DNA of 64,000 nt from Bacillus sp. B1-b2 (GCF_009183415.1 NZ_WEHU01000012.1:1-64000); one strand, 5' to 3'; positions 17,904 through 28,894 are shown, counted from the stretch's first letter. Program-made: numbers and translations. The notes: generated by a model from the letters alone, not told the origin.

Positions 17904-18614
17904 TTACAAAAACTGACTATTAGCTTGCACGAAAAATTGCGATTGTTGATAGTTATACGTCACAATGGAATAGTTAAAAGGGTGGCCGTTTGTAAGGTGA
18001 AAGATACTTTCTGCTACTAATTTAGGTAAGTTCTCTTCTAAGCCTAAGTAATCAGCTTCCTCTTTGCTTAATTGGTCTATATGAAAATATAAATCAGAAA
18101 ATCCAACCTTTAATCCTAATGCTTCTGTAATGTAATGAAAAATCGATTCTGTGACAATCTCTTTATTTAAATACGTAATAATGGATTTATTAAAATGAGA
18201 TTCCTCTAGACATAGAGTTTTTTGATCGATATACCGAATTCGTTTTACATAATAGATATCTTCCTCGATATCAACTTGTAAGTTAGAAGCTACCTCTAAT
18301 GTAGGTTTTCTAATATCTAACTCCAATACTTTTGATGTAATGGAGAAATCCTCCAAATATTTTTTAAAGCCTTGATTAGAGAGAAGGCTTATATAGCCTT
18401 TTCTATTTTGCCTCCTTACAAAAATTCCACTTCCTCGTACTTGAAAAACAATGCCTTTTCTTTCTAATAAATCCAATGTTTTTGTAATGGTACTTTTGCT
18501 TACACTATACTGTGCCATCAATGTTTCGATAACTGGTAGCTTACTTCCTTGCTTTAGGTTGTTTTCTTCTATATATACTTCTATGTCATGTGCGATTTGT
18601 TGGTAATTTAACAT
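17904..18614 (-). CDS. GntR-family regulator with UTRA domain
   Basis: 236 residues: winged helix at residues 5-70 (YSVSKSTITKTLDLLERKGI) and a UTRA ligand domain (VKRIRYIDQKTLCLEESHFN) of the HutC/YydK group. Relatives in Bacillus control beta-glucoside operons by sensing sugar phosphates. GGGGT lies seven bases before the ATG. It is divergent from a GH1 pseudogene, so its original target may have been a 6-phospho-beta-glucosidase operon now mostly deleted. It could still act on the intact PTS-GH1 operon about 7 kb away. Confidence 0.88.
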   Translation of the reverse strand: MLNYQQIAHDIEVYIEENNLKQGSKLPVIETLMAQYSVSKSTITKTLDLLERKGIVFQVRGSGIFVRRQNRKGYISLLSNQGFKKYLEDFSITSKVLELDIRKPTLEVASNLQVDIEEDIYYVKRIRYIDQKTLCLEESHFNKSIITYLNKEIVTESIFHYITEALGLKVGFSDLYFHIDQLSKEEADYLGLEENLPKLVAESIFHLTNGHPFNYSIVTYNYQQSQFFVQANSQFL

Positions 18615-18649
18615 GGTTATACCCCATTTATTCATTCTAGTTAGATTGA

Positions 18650-19278
<629 letters not shown>

Positions 19279-19362
19279 TTGATATGAAGTGGAAAGAGTT
19301 TTGCTGTAGTATGTTTAATGGTTATTTCAGAATTATATGCTTTTACACTTATTTCACTTCGA

Positions 19363-19405
19363 AATATGAAAACCAACAAAGTACAAGTTCTTTGTCGGTT
19401 TCAAT
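19363..19405. terminator. Hairpin after the GH1 remnant
   Basis: AACCAACAAA pairs with TTTGTCGGTT. T-rich DNA flanks it weakly. Probably the old terminator of the lost operon. Confidence 0.5.
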
Positions 19406-19460
19406 TTGTTGAAAAAAGAATAGGTCCATAAGAATTCGAATAATTTATATGGCATTAGTC

Positions 19461-19630
19461 TGTCGAGAACTTGTATAGGTAATGAACTAACGGAATAGGG
19501 GGATGATTTCCGTTACAGGGGTTCGCTTTCCGTGGGGCTCGCGCTGAGCCGCGGTCTGCCTTTGGCCTGCAGGGTCTCAGCTGTCTCGCAGATCCCACAG
19601 GAGTCTCACCCCTTCCACTACAATCATCTG
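19461..19630 (+). repeat. About 170-bp intergenic repeat, copy 1
   Basis: GC-rich block in AT-rich DNA, starting GTCGAGAACTTGTATA and containing GTTCGCTTTCCGTGGGGCTC, GGTCTGCCTTTGGCCTGCAG and CCACAGGAGTC. A second, diverged copy lies inverted at 23436-23610. Blocks with TTCGCTTTCC and GGGGCTCG cores occur between genes in many Bacillaceae. No reading frame. Confidence 0.8.
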
Positions 19631-19821
19631 GATAAAAATTCTAATTTATCTTTCTAAATGACTTTTGCTTCAAGCTGATGCCATAGTTCTTTATGGGATA
19701 TTAGATTTTGTAAGGATTTCGTTGGTCAACCTATTCGAAAGGGATAGAAGACTTACAACTGGTTCATTACAAAATCTCAATATATGTCCATAGACAATTT
19801 GTTTTTCATATGAGCGTATCC
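19631..19821. other. Gene-free spacer with an inverted repeat
   Basis: AGATTTTGTAA (19703-19713) is repeated inverted as TTACAAAATCT (19767-19777), and a 15-mer AAATTGTCTATGGAC is shared (inverted) with 23062-23076. No gene is visible. Confidence 0.5.
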
Positions 19822-20106
19822 CTACCTAAATGTTTCTTGAGGTACCCACCCTAATAAGCCATTTTTCTTTATTAAAGTATATCCTCTACATGTATCGTCT
19901 ACTATAGATAGTTTCTCTCCTTTTGTAACATTTAGTTGTACACAGGATACATCGGCTTTCACACAGTATCCATCTTCTCCAGAGATAATATATTCATTTT
20001 TCACATAGTATTCAAATCCTGTTTCTACTTGTTTACAAAGAGTAAAGTATTCCATTTTTTCTAAAGGAATAATAGAGTAGTTAGGATAATTAATGGAACC
20101 TAACAT
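19822..20106 (-). CDS. Small hypothetical protein, SH3-like tail
   Basis: 94 residues, no signal peptide. The C-terminal half (VTKGEKLSIVDD ... GLLGWVPQETF) has the rhythm of an SH3-like beta barrel ending in GWVP. The start overlaps the last codons of the metallophosphatase gene, so both are on one transcript. I do not recognise a family. It might be an accessory binding domain for the phosphatase. Confidence 0.6.
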   Translation of the reverse strand: MLGSINYPNYSIIPLEKMEYFTLCKQVETGFEYYVKNEYIISGEDGYCVKADVSCVQLNVTKGEKLSIVDDTCRGYTLIKKNGLLGWVPQETFR

Positions 20107-20897
20107 TTTATTGCTGCTTGAAAATCTTTGACTGCTATCTTAGTAGGAAAGTGGTCGACATATGTGTATGAAAAATGTTTATTTTCTATAATAAGTGCGT
20201 TTAACTGTCCCGTTTGCTTCACTACATTTCCGCCATCTATTGCAATGATTTTTTTCTTATCATCTATTATAGGATTATCGGATGGAATATCTGTGGAGTA
20301 ATTGATAACTGGCCAATGACCAACTACCACATACTTGTTGGCTTGATGCTTTTTACTCAAAAAGGAAGGAATAGTGATAGCTGTCTTTCTAGGTGTATCT
20401 TGCCAGTTTGATATATCCTCTAAACCTGCATGAACAAAGATGAAATTTTCTGTTTCTATAGCAGTTGGTAGCTGGTTTAGCCAGTCTATTTCTTTTCTAT
20501 ATTGCTTCAATAAAATTGCTTTTACTTCTTGTGCAGTTGAAGTCTCTGTGAGGATATATCCAACTGCCTCTAGCCACTCCTTCATAATAGAATTTCTATG
20601 AAGTAAATAGTTTATGATTTGAGGGTTTTCGTCTAGAAGCTCTTCTACTAATGCATCGCAATTACCTTCCGTGATATGAACTCTTGAATTGTTAGTAGAA
20701 AGACTCATGATTAAATGAACAACCTCTGCACTATTTTCACCTTTCTCACACATATCTCCATTTATGATTAGGTAATCCTTCTCTGTAAAGTCCACTTTTT
20801 TTAGTAACTTTTTAAAAAGATGTATCTCTCCATGAATATCAGAAATGACAATTATTCTACTCTCTTTAGGAATACTTACTTTTTTTATCTTTTCCAC
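20100..20897 (-). CDS. Calcineurin-like metallophosphatase
   Basis: 265 residues with all metal motifs of the family in order: SDIHGE, NGDMCEKG, EGNCDA, VHAGLED and VVGHWPV, which resembles the bacterial PP2A/ApaH-like group (serine/threonine or dinucleotide phosphatases). The start is GTG, with GGGAG eight bases upstream. An overlapping ATG two bases away is in another frame. Cytoplasmic. Substrate not readable. Confidence 0.88.
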   Translation of the reverse strand: MEKIKKVSIPKESRIIVISDIHGEIHLFKKLLKKVDFTEKDYLIINGDMCEKGENSAEVVHLIMSLSTNNSRVHITEGNCDALVEELLDENPQIINYLLHRNSIMKEWLEAVGYILTETSTAQEVKAILLKQYRKEIDWLNQLPTAIETENFIFVHAGLEDISNWQDTPRKTAITIPSFLSKKHQANKYVVVGHWPVINYSTDIPSDNPIIDDKKKIIAIDGGNVVKQTGQLNALIIENKHFSYTYVDHFPTKIAVKDFQAAIKC

Positions 20898-21214
20898 ATT
20901 GAGATCTCCCTTTACCTGTTGTTAAGATGGAATGTTTACCATGATTTGGTCTTTGTTAAGTAAATTATAATACTATTTCCAGTAGTATTGTAGATTTCTT
21001 GAAAGGTTATTTACTAATAAAGAGTGTGAGATAGAATGGAGGAAAGTTAAATACATATATTTTTTAGCATAAGGGGTTAGTAAGAATATATAGCTATTTT
21101 AAGTAGGGATGTGTCTAAAGTAGTTATTTTATAAGAGGAATAAGCAAAACAACTAGTATACACAAAGTGCGTATTTATTAGCTGTTTTGCTTATTGTATT
21201 CAGAAGGGACTACT
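20898..21214. other. Gene-free spacer
   Basis: AT-rich spacer between two minus-strand units. It holds the terminator of the DUF4097 operon and nothing else that I can support. Confidence 0.5.
21144..21190 (-). terminator. Terminator of the PadR operon
   Basis: GCAAAAC pairs with GTTTTGC at the base of a longer imperfect stem, followed on the minus strand by TTATTCCTCTTAT. Confidence 0.65.
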
Positions 21215-22012
21215 TTATTTGGAAACTGTTACTCTTCCATTATCTGTTCTTAATATTATTTTATTCGTGCCATCTCCAATAACAGTACTACCACTATATT
21301 GATTTAAGATATCAACTGATCCATTATCAACACTAACATCAAAGGTTGTATTAATCGGATCTTTATCAGTTTCTACTTCGATTCTGCCATTATTAGACTC
21401 TAATTGTATGTTTCGTTCTAAATCAGCTGTTTTAAAAGAAACCCTCCCGTTATTCGTTTCACCTTTAATGGTACCATCTACATATTCAAAGGATATTCTT
21501 CCATTATGGGATTGAACTTCCGTTTGTTGTGTCTGAAGATCTTGAAGTACAATTCGTCCGTTATCGGTATTAACTTGTAAGGTATTAATTTTTGCATCAT
21601 TTATAGCAACTGCACCATTATTTGTTTTTACATGTAAAGCCTCATATTCTTTCTCTGGAAGGAGTATTTTTAGTGTAGTAGGTTCTGAGTAAAAATCAAA
21701 GGTAAATAGATCAAATGCATGTTCTTTGTTAACATTAATGACAAGGTTGGAATTATTGACTTCTGCTGTTAATGTTGGTGTATTTTTATTTTCACCAGTT
21801 AGTGCAAGGGATATTTCTTCATTCTTGGTAGGTTCAATTTCTATTTCTGCATTATCTGCTTTAATTTCTAAAGAGTTTATAGAATTACTGTTTATTGTTT
21901 TATTTTCCGAAAAGGAGGCATTTTTTTCTCTAAATTGGAAGGTTAAAAGTCCGCCAACTGTACCAACAATAATGAAAAGTATTGCTAAATAGGAGATTTT
22001 TTTCTTATTCAT
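21215..22012 (-). CDS. DUF4097 beta-repeat membrane-anchored protein
   Basis: 265 residues with an N-terminal membrane anchor (about residues 7-27) and then repeated short beta strands with the DNG/NNGR pattern (TDNGRIVLQD, SHNGRISFEY, ETNNGRVSFK, ESNNGRIEVE), typical of the DUF4097 'putative adhesin' family that folds as a beta helix. Third gene of a PadR-DUF1700-DUF4097 operon, overlapping the second gene by 8 bases. Such operons are linked to envelope stress in other Firmicutes, but the function here is unknown. Confidence 0.87.
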   Translation of the reverse strand: MNKKKISYLAILFIIVGTVGGLLTFQFREKNASFSENKTINSNSINSLEIKADNAEIEIEPTKNEEISLALTGENKNTPTLTAEVNNSNLVINVNKEHAFDLFTFDFYSEPTTLKILLPEKEYEALHVKTNNGAVAINDAKINTLQVNTDNGRIVLQDLQTQQTEVQSHNGRISFEYVDGTIKGETNNGRVSFKTADLERNIQLESNNGRIEVETDKDPINTTFDVSVDNGSVDILNQYSGSTVIGDGTNKIILRTDNGRVTVSK

Positions 22013-22568
22013 TGTTTTTTAATCCACCTTTCACAAGAGATACATTAAAGTTTAAATATCGTACAAGGCCATTTATGGATAATCTAGTAACATTGCGCAT
22101 ACCCCTGCAAATGAATATACCTAATCCACATAGAGCCAAGGAAGCAAACAGTTCAAATAGCTCAAAGGAATCGAGTTGGAGAATAGCACTAATAATCACT
22201 AACGGTGGAGAGAGTATAAAGGAAATACCTGCAATCCAACCAGAAAAGATAAGAGAAGCAATTGCAATGAAGGGACCAAGTACAATAATAAGATTGAAAA
22301 AGCCTAAACCAATTGCTGCCCATATCGCTCGCATGACATTGCCAACTGTTCTATTATTCTCTACCTTTTCAATATAGTAGGTAGCTTTTATTTCTTTAGC
22401 GATTTGCTGTGGAGATCCAAGTGATGCTGAAATCTCTTCTTCTGTTTTGCCTTCCTCTAATCCGAATGCAAAATGCTCTTCATAATCCTTTAGAATTTCT
22501 TGTATTTCTTGCTTGCTTAATTTATCCAGTGATATGGCTAACTGTTTTAAAAATTGTTCTTTATTCAT
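22005..22568 (-). CDS. DUF1700 (HAAS-domain) membrane protein
   Basis: 187 residues: a cytoplasmic N-terminal domain ([14 protein letters not shown] ... [17 protein letters not shown]) of the DUF1700/HAAS type followed by several hydrophobic segments. The start overlaps the PadR stop (ATGA). DUF1700 proteins are regular partners of PadR regulators and are thought to be signalling adaptors at the membrane. Confidence 0.87.
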   Translation of the reverse strand: MNKEQFLKQLAISLDKLSKQEIQEILKDYEEHFAFGLEEGKTEEEISASLGSPQQIAKEIKATYYIEKVENNRTVGNVMRAIWAAIGLGFFNLIIVLGPFIAIASLIFSGWIAGISFILSPPLVIISAILQLDSFELFELFASLALCGLGIFICRGMRNVTRLSINGLVRYLNFNVSLVKGGLKNNE

Positions 22569-22885
22569 GGATTAACACCTTCCTTGATAAGTTCATTCAC
22601 TCCATTTGTGAATTCATTCCATTCTAATAAGAGTTCTTGAAGATATATCCTTCCTTTTTCTGTTAATTTATAATACTTTCGAGATGGACCTTCTGTAGAT
22701 TCTTGTAGGTAAGTAGTAAAGTATTCTTCTTTTGTTAATCTTCTTAAAAGGGGATATACAGATCCTTCAGAAATTTCTATCTGATGGGATATAGCTTGCA
22801 CAAGTTCATATCCGTAGCGATCCTTTTTATCCAATAGAGCAAGCACACAGAGCTCTAATACACCTTTTTTAAATTGAACATTCAT
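22565..22885 (-). CDS. PadR-family transcriptional regulator
   Basis: 106 residues with the PadR winged helix: [22 protein letters not shown] and the wing [13 protein letters not shown]. The second ATG is preferred because AAAGGA lies at proper distance from it. The ATG three codons earlier overlaps that site. A perfect inverted repeat just upstream is the likely autoregulatory operator. Confidence 0.92.
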   Translation of the reverse strand: MNVQFKKGVLELCVLALLDKKDRYGYELVQAISHQIEISEGSVYPLLRRLTKEEYFTTYLQESTEGPSRKYYKLTEKGRIYLQELLLEWNEFTNGVNELIKEGVNP

Positions 22886-22908
22886 ATGAATCATCCTTTT
22901 ATATTTTA

Positions 22909-22937
22909 TTCAGTACTAAATAATAAACAGTACTGAA
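22909..22937. promoter_or_regulatory. PadR operator candidate
   Basis: TTCAGTACT and AGTACTGAA form a perfect 9-bp inverted repeat with an 11-base spacer, 24-52 bases before the PadR start codon. A partial third site (AGGTACTAAA) lies at about 22983. Position and symmetry fit autoregulation. Confidence 0.65.
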
Positions 22938-23017
22938 AAACAACTTCTTAGCTATAATATATCATCAACTATTATTCATTGCAAGGTACTAAATATTATT
23001 TTGTTAATTTTTTCATA

Positions 23018-23046
23018 AAAGAGCAAGAGAATATATCTCTTGCTCA
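23018..23046. terminator. Palindromic hairpin, copy 1
   Basis: GAGCAAGAG and CTCTTGCTC around AATATAT. An almost identical hairpin lies at 23672-23698, so this is a repeated element. It has no downstream T tract. Confidence 0.4.
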
Positions 23047-23099
23047 TACTGTTGAAAAACAAAATTGTCTATGGACAATTTGTGAAAATAGAGATAACT

Positions 23100-23133
23100 C
23101 CCCTCGTAACACAATGGAAAACGAGGGTTTTTT
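23100..23133 (+). terminator. Terminator-like hairpin with no visible upstream gene
   Basis: CCCTCGT pairs with ACGAGGG and runs into TTTTTTC. No plus-strand gene lies upstream for several kilobases, so it could end a small RNA or be a relic. Confidence 0.6.
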
Positions 23134-23289
23134 CTATGTACTTCACCCATTCAAATATGGAAATAGTAGGAAATCGGACGAGCTATGAAATAATGTATGA
23201 TGCTTCAAACATGAAGAATTTGGAAAAACCTACTTTAAGAAAAATAGTCGTAGAAATCCTCTTATTATCATTACTTCCATGAAAAACAA

Positions 23290-23432
23290 AGGAAATAGAC
23301 GGAGAATTACGCCTATTTCCTTAGAACACATGAAATCGGAGGAATTTTCCTTACTTAACCGGAAAAATCCGCTTATTAGCAAGGAAATTAACATTATATT
23401 TGCCATTAGTCGGAATTCTCCGCTTATTTTTT
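23290..23432. repeat. Cluster of CGGA-N5-TCCG-type repeat units
   Basis: Three diverged units with cores such as CGGAGAATTACGCC, CCGGAAAAATCCGC and CGGAATTCTCCGCTTATT, separated by A/T-rich linkers. The same family occurs at 53085-53275. Confidence 0.65.
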
Positions 23433-23435
23433 ATA

Positions 23436-23610
23436 CAGATGATTTATGTTTCAGTGGTGGGACTCCTATGGAATCTGCGAAAGCTTTATACCCTGCAGGC
23501 AAAAGGCAGACCTCCGCTAAATCTTCGAGCCCCATGGAAAGCGAACTGAACGCCTGTAACAGTAACCAAAACCCTATTTAGCAAGTTGATTACTTATACA
23601 AGTTCTCGAC
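23436..23610 (-). repeat. About 170-bp intergenic repeat, copy 2 (inverted)
   Basis: On the minus strand it reads GTCGAGAACTTGTATAAGTA ... TTCGCTTTCCATGGGGCTCG ... GGTCTGCCTTTTGCCTGCAG ... CATAGGAGTC, matching copy 1 at 19461-19630 block by block with drift. It abuts the CGGA-type repeat cluster. Confidence 0.8.
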
Positions 23611-23671
23611 ACACTCATGATATAAAAATTGGAGGCATTATCATTGACATTCTCTTTTTTCAACAAGCTGA

Positions 23672-23698
23672 AGCAAGAGAATATATCTCTTGCTCTGT
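23672..23698 (-). terminator. Hairpin downstream of namA
   Basis: GCAAGAG and CTCTTGC around AATATAT, 15 bases after the namA stop. The T tract is weak. Duplicate of the hairpin at 23018-23046. Confidence 0.55.
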
Positions 23699-23712
23699 TT
23701 CTAAGCTTTTAT

Positions 23713-24744
23713 TTATTTTCTAGTAAATCCTGCAGTATACTGTTTTGATATAGCTGTTTCTTTTTGTAATTGTGAAGCTGCTTCTAATGTCCAATATGGA
23801 TTGCGTAGCATGCCTCTTCCAACTGCAACTAAGTCTGCATCTTCATTTCCTATAACAGCATTTGCTAGTTCAGGTGTATCTAAACGACCAACTGCAATTA
23901 CTGGAACATCTAAAGCTTCTTTATAAGCACGTGCTAATGGTAGTTGATAGCCTACATGAGTTCCAGGTCTTCCTGCTGCTGCAATTGGTCCTTCTCCACC
24001 AGCACTAACGTGGAAAATATCTACGCCAGCTTCCTTGTATTTCTTAGAGACTTCAATGCTTTCTTCTACACCATAGCCGCCCTCTACGTATTCTTTTCCA
24101 GAAATACGCATAATTAATGGCATGTTTTCTGGCATAACACTTTTTGCAGCTTTGATTACTTCTACACCAAATTTAGTTCGGTCTAAGCCATATTCATCTG
24201 TTCGTTTGTTTGTATAGGCAGAGTGGAATTGGTGAATTAAATAGCCGTGAGCTCCATGTAGTTCAATAGTATCTACACCTGCTTGAATGGCGCGAGCAAT
24301 TGCATTCTTGAATTTTTCTACCATTACGTTTATTTCTGTCACACTTAATTCTCTTGGAGTTTTTGAGTTTTCATCAAAAGCAATAGGAGATGGTGCAACA
24401 GGCTTTTCGGCATCTTCAGCTTTTCTTCCTGCATGCGCAATTTGAATACCTACCTTTGCTCCATAAGAATGACAAGCATCGACAATTCTCTTCAGAGGAG
24501 CAATTTGTTCATCTGACCATAAACCTAGATCATAATCGGTTATTCGTCCATCAGGATCTACATCTGTCATTTCTATAATAATCAATCCTGTACCACCGAT
24601 AGCTCTACTTACGTAATGAACGTAGTGCCAATCAGTCGCAATTCCGTCTTTATTTTCTACAGAATACTGACACATTGGTGGCATTACTACCCGATTTTGT
24701 AACGATAAATCTTTATAAGAAAAAGGGGTGAACAAGTCCTTCAT
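23713..24744 (-). CDS. namA: NADPH dehydrogenase, old yellow enzyme family
   Basis: 343 residues, an FMN-dependent ene-reductase like B. subtilis YqjM/NamA (338 residues). Visible signatures are the redox-tuning Cys in PPMCQYS, the substrate His pair in HGAHGYLIHQF, and C-terminal AVGRGMLRNP. The start is the ATG preceded by AAGGAAGA. Seven upstream codons read through that site and are excluded. The family reduces activated C=C bonds in stress or detoxification. Single-gene unit. Confidence 0.93.
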   Translation of the reverse strand: MKDLFTPFSYKDLSLQNRVVMPPMCQYSVENKDGIATDWHYVHYVSRAIGGTGLIIIEMTDVDPDGRITDYDLGLWSDEQIAPLKRIVDACHSYGAKVGIQIAHAGRKAEDAEKPVAPSPIAFDENSKTPRELSVTEINVMVEKFKNAIARAIQAGVDTIELHGAHGYLIHQFHSAYTNKRTDEYGLDRTKFGVEVIKAAKSVMPENMPLIMRISGKEYVEGGYGVEESIEVSKKYKEAGVDIFHVSAGGEGPIAAAGRPGTHVGYQLPLARAYKEALDVPVIAVGRLDTPELANAVIGNEDADLVAVGRGMLRNPYWTLEAASQLQKETAISKQYTAGFTRK

Positions 24745-25093
24745 ACCAATCTTCCTTCTTTCCATACATAATTTTTACTGTTTAAAAAATACCACCAGTA
24801 GATTATATTTTCAACCATTATGCTTAAAGGAAACATAGAGTAAAAAAAGACACAAAAATTATGGAGAAAGCTTTTTCGTCTAAAAAATTGCAAGTTCAGT
24901 AAATACTTATAATAATAATTTTGTCATCTGAAATAAAATATATGTTTTCTCTATTACTTAAACTGAACACATAGATAGTAAAAATTTATATGTCAATTAT
25001 TAACCTCCTAGTTAATAATCTGTAGATAGTAATTAATTAAGGTGCTCTAATATTGCTTAATAGGATAAAAAAAGGTAAGAAAAAGAAATGAAA

Positions 25094-25115
25094 TACAAGT
25101 ATTATAGAACTTGTA
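25094..25115. promoter_or_regulatory. Inverted repeat, candidate operator of the PTS operon
   Basis: TACAAGT and ACTTGTA with an 8-base spacer. It overlaps the first cre-like box. Could bind a GntR/UTRA regulator such as the orphan at 17904-18614. Inference. Confidence 0.4.
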
Positions 25116-25125
25116 AGCGCAGTCA
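25112..25125 (+). promoter_or_regulatory. cre-like box 1
   Basis: TGTAAGCGCAGTCA keeps the TGTAAGCG half and terminal CA of the CcpA consensus, upstream of a sugar PTS operon, as expected for catabolite repression. Confidence 0.5.
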
Positions 25126-25132
25126 GTAAGTG

Positions 25133-25146
25133 TGATAGCGTTTACT
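25133..25146 (+). promoter_or_regulatory. cre-like box 2
   Basis: TGATAGCGTTTACT fits the degenerate CcpA box WTGNNANCGNNNNCW. Tandem with the first box, 7 bases apart. Confidence 0.55.
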
Positions 25147-25257
25147 AAAAGGTTGAGAGGAGATTATTCATATATTATTAAGTTAAGGTAATTTTAAAAT
25201 TATATTTTATACAGAATAAAGTTAATTAAGATTATAGGTGAAGGGGGGAGTAATACT

Positions 25258-25764
25258 ATGCTAAGTTTTCTTAATAAAAATAAAAATAAAAATAAAAAAA
25301 ACAAAGAGAACCTTATTACAAAAATCTTTGCACCTACTAGTGGGAAAGTTGTACAAATTGAAAGTGTTGAAGACCCTGTATTTTCTCAAAAAATGATGGG
25401 AGATGGTTATGCTGTTATACCTGAATCTTCCGACGTATTTGCACCAGTTGAGGGTAGAATTGTCAGTGTTTTTCCAACGAAACACGCAATAAGTATTCTT
25501 ACAACTAACGGTGAGGAAGTACTCATTCATATGGGTATTGATACGGTAAGTTTAGGGGGAAAACCATTTGAGATATTTGTTAAAGAAGGAGATAAGGTGA
25601 ATGAAAAGGTTCAACTAGCATCTATTAATCTAGAATTATTGCAAAAGGAAAAAAAGGATCCTTCGATTATTATTATATTTACTAAAATAGATGAAGGAAA
25701 AGAACTATTAATTGAAGAGCTTGGTTATGCTAAAGAAGCAGATTATATAGGAAAAGTTAGGTAG
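25258..25764 (+). CDS. PTS EIIA component, glucose (Crr) type
   Basis: 168 residues. After a Lys/Asn-rich N-terminus comes a glucose-type EIIA barrel with the phospho-accepting His91 in EVLIHMGIDTVSLGG and the second active-site His76 in TKHAIS. It passes phosphate from HPr to the EIIB domain of the next gene. Stand-alone EIIA in a beta-glucoside operon is less common than a fused one. GGGGGGAG precedes the ATG. Confidence 0.93.
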   Translation: MLSFLNKNKNKNKKNKENLITKIFAPTSGKVVQIESVEDPVFSQKMMGDGYAVIPESSDVFAPVEGRIVSVFPTKHAISILTTNGEEVLIHMGIDTVSLGGKPFEIFVKEGDKVNEKVQLASINLELLQKEKKDPSIIIIFTKIDEGKELLIEELGYAKEADYIGKVR

Positions 25765-25857
25765 ATATATATTTTAATGAATAATAATGAAAAGGTATAC
25801 AAAAATGAAGAGTCCTAAGTTTTAGACATTATCATTTTATATTGGAGGTTCAATCCT

Positions 25858-27315
25858 ATGAAGTATGAAAAATTATCAGGGGAAATAATAGAAAAAGTAG
25901 GAGGAAAAGAGAATATTTCTTCTCTTATTCACTGTGCCACAAGATTAAGATTCACTCTAAAGGATCAAACCATTGCGGATACCGAAGGGCTAAATAACAT
26001 GGAAGGTGTCCTTTCTGTCATTCAAGCTGGTGGTCAATATCAAGTAATTATAGGAAATCACGTTGCAGATGTTTATAAAGTTGTAGTAAAGATGGCAGAT
26101 TTAAAAACAGATAATCATTCTTCAGAGGTAGATTTAGTGGAGGAAAATGCAGAGAAAAAGTCAGCAATGAATAGAATACTAGATACCTTTATAGGCATAA
26201 TGTTCCCACTTATTGGAATAATGGCTGCGACTGGTATTGTTAAAGGCTTTTTAGCTCTAGCAACGGCATTAAACTGGATGGCTAACGATAGTGGAGCCTA
26301 TCAACTGCTTTATACTGTAGCAGATTGTATGTTTTACTTTTTTCCTATTTTTGTAGGATTTACAGCAGCAAGACAGTTTAAAATGAATGAATTTGTTGGT
26401 ATGGCAATCGGTGCATGTTTAGTATATCCGACTATAAGTACATTGTTAAGCGGTCAGCCTTTACAAGTACTTTTTGTAGGGACACCATTTGAATCACCTG
26501 TGTTTACCACATTTTTTGGTATTCCAGTAGTTTTAATGAATTATTCCGCTACAATTATTCCTGTTATTTTAGCAACATATGTAGCATCAAAATTAGAAAA
26601 AGCAATTAAAAAAATCACACCTGCAGTAATTGCAAGCTTTGTTGTTCCGATGTTTACGCTAATCATTATTGTTCCTTTTACCTTTTTAGTTATTGGACCG
26701 ATTGCCGTTATTTTGAGTGAAGCAATTGGGTCGGCTATTGTAGGGACATATGAGATAAGTCCAGCTATTGTTAGTGGGATTGTAGGTGCTTTGTGGATTC
26801 CTTTAGTTATATTTGGACTACATGGTGCAGTTGTTCCTATAGCATTCGCAAATTACTTTACTATGGGATACGATGTAATATTACCAATGATAACTGGTCA
26901 TAGTTTTGCAGCTGCTGGTGTAGTTCTAGCAATGGCTTTAAAAATTCAAGATAAGAAGAAAAAAGGATTGGCCTTATCTGCTGGTATATCTGCTGGAATA
27001 GTAGGAGTTACAGAGCCAGCAATATACGGGTTTCTGATCACCAATAAGAAATTATTAGGACTTGTATGTATTATTTCGGGGATTGGTGGTGGCCTAATTG
27101 GCTACACTGGCACGAAACTCTTTCAAATAAGTGGTCAAGGAATCTTTGCAATACCAAGTTTCATAGAATCTGAAGGATCAGGAGTCCCAACAGGATTAAT
27201 AGTTATTGTTATTGTAATGATAGGGTCTTTTTTAGCAGCTTTCATTAGTACTTTACTGTTTTATAGAGAAAAAAATCAAACCGAATTAAGCTATTCTTCA
27301 AATATTAATAAATAA
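25858..27315 (+). CDS. PTS EIIBC component, beta-glucoside/sucrose-trehalose type
   Basis: 485 residues. The EIIB domain (1-85) carries the phosphocysteine Cys26 in LIHCATRLRFTLKD. The EIIC domain (about 105-475) has around ten membrane segments and the family motif GVTEPAIYGF. It imports and phosphorylates a beta-glucoside, which the following 6-phospho-beta-glucosidase cleaves. It lacks the C-terminal EIIA of BglP, which is supplied by the gene upstream. Confidence 0.93.
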   Translation: MKYEKLSGEIIEKVGGKENISSLIHCATRLRFTLKDQTIADTEGLNNMEGVLSVIQAGGQYQVIIGNHVADVYKVVVKMADLKTDNHSSEVDLVEENAEKKSAMNRILDTFIGIMFPLIGIMAATGIVKGFLALATALNWMANDSGAYQLLYTVADCMFYFFPIFVGFTAARQFKMNEFVGMAIGACLVYPTISTLLSGQPLQVLFVGTPFESPVFTTFFGIPVVLMNYSATIIPVILATYVASKLEKAIKKITPAVIASFVVPMFTLIIIVPFTFLVIGPIAVILSEAIGSAIVGTYEISPAIVSGIVGALWIPLVIFGLHGAVVPIAFANYFTMGYDVILPMITGHSFAAAGVVLAMALKIQDKKKKGLALSAGISAGIVGVTEPAIYGFLITNKKLLGLVCIISGIGGGLIGYTGTKLFQISGQGIFAIPSFIESEGSGVPTGLIVIVIVMIGSFLAAFISTLLFYREKNQTELSYSSNINK

Positions 27316-27344
27316 AAAATTATTTCATTCTACTTTAAGTATAG

Positions 27345-28790
<1,446 letters not shown>

Positions 28791-28814
28791 CTTATTAATT
28801 AATACAAGTAGATG

Positions 28815-28845
28815 AAAAGAATCCAATTTGAGGATTCTTTTTTTC
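28815..28845 (+). terminator. Terminator of the beta-glucoside operon
   Basis: AAAAGAATCC pairs with GGATTCTTTT around AATTTGA, running into TTTTTTC. Confidence 0.92.
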
Positions 28846-28884
28846 TTTTGCGAGATAAGCATAATCTACCTAATTTTCTCTTTG

Positions 28885-28894
28885 TAGTATACTA
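28885..28894. promoter_or_regulatory. Palindrome TAGTATACTA containing a -10-like TATACT
   Basis: A perfect 10-bp palindrome 55-65 bases before the regulator start. The embedded TATACT could be the -10 box, but no good -35 box is present. Confidence 0.4.

Larger units (their letters stand above)
24745..25257. promoter_or_regulatory. Control region of the beta-glucoside PTS operon
   Basis: A 513-bp spacer. It holds an inverted repeat TACAAGT/ACTTGTA (25094-25115) and two cre-like boxes (separate entries). I see no LicT-type antiterminator sequence and no gene. Confidence 0.6.

Noticed and set aside
23279-23581. 100-codon open frame on the plus strand
   Set aside because: It runs through two repeat families (CGGA units and the 170-bp repeat) and has no protein-like features.
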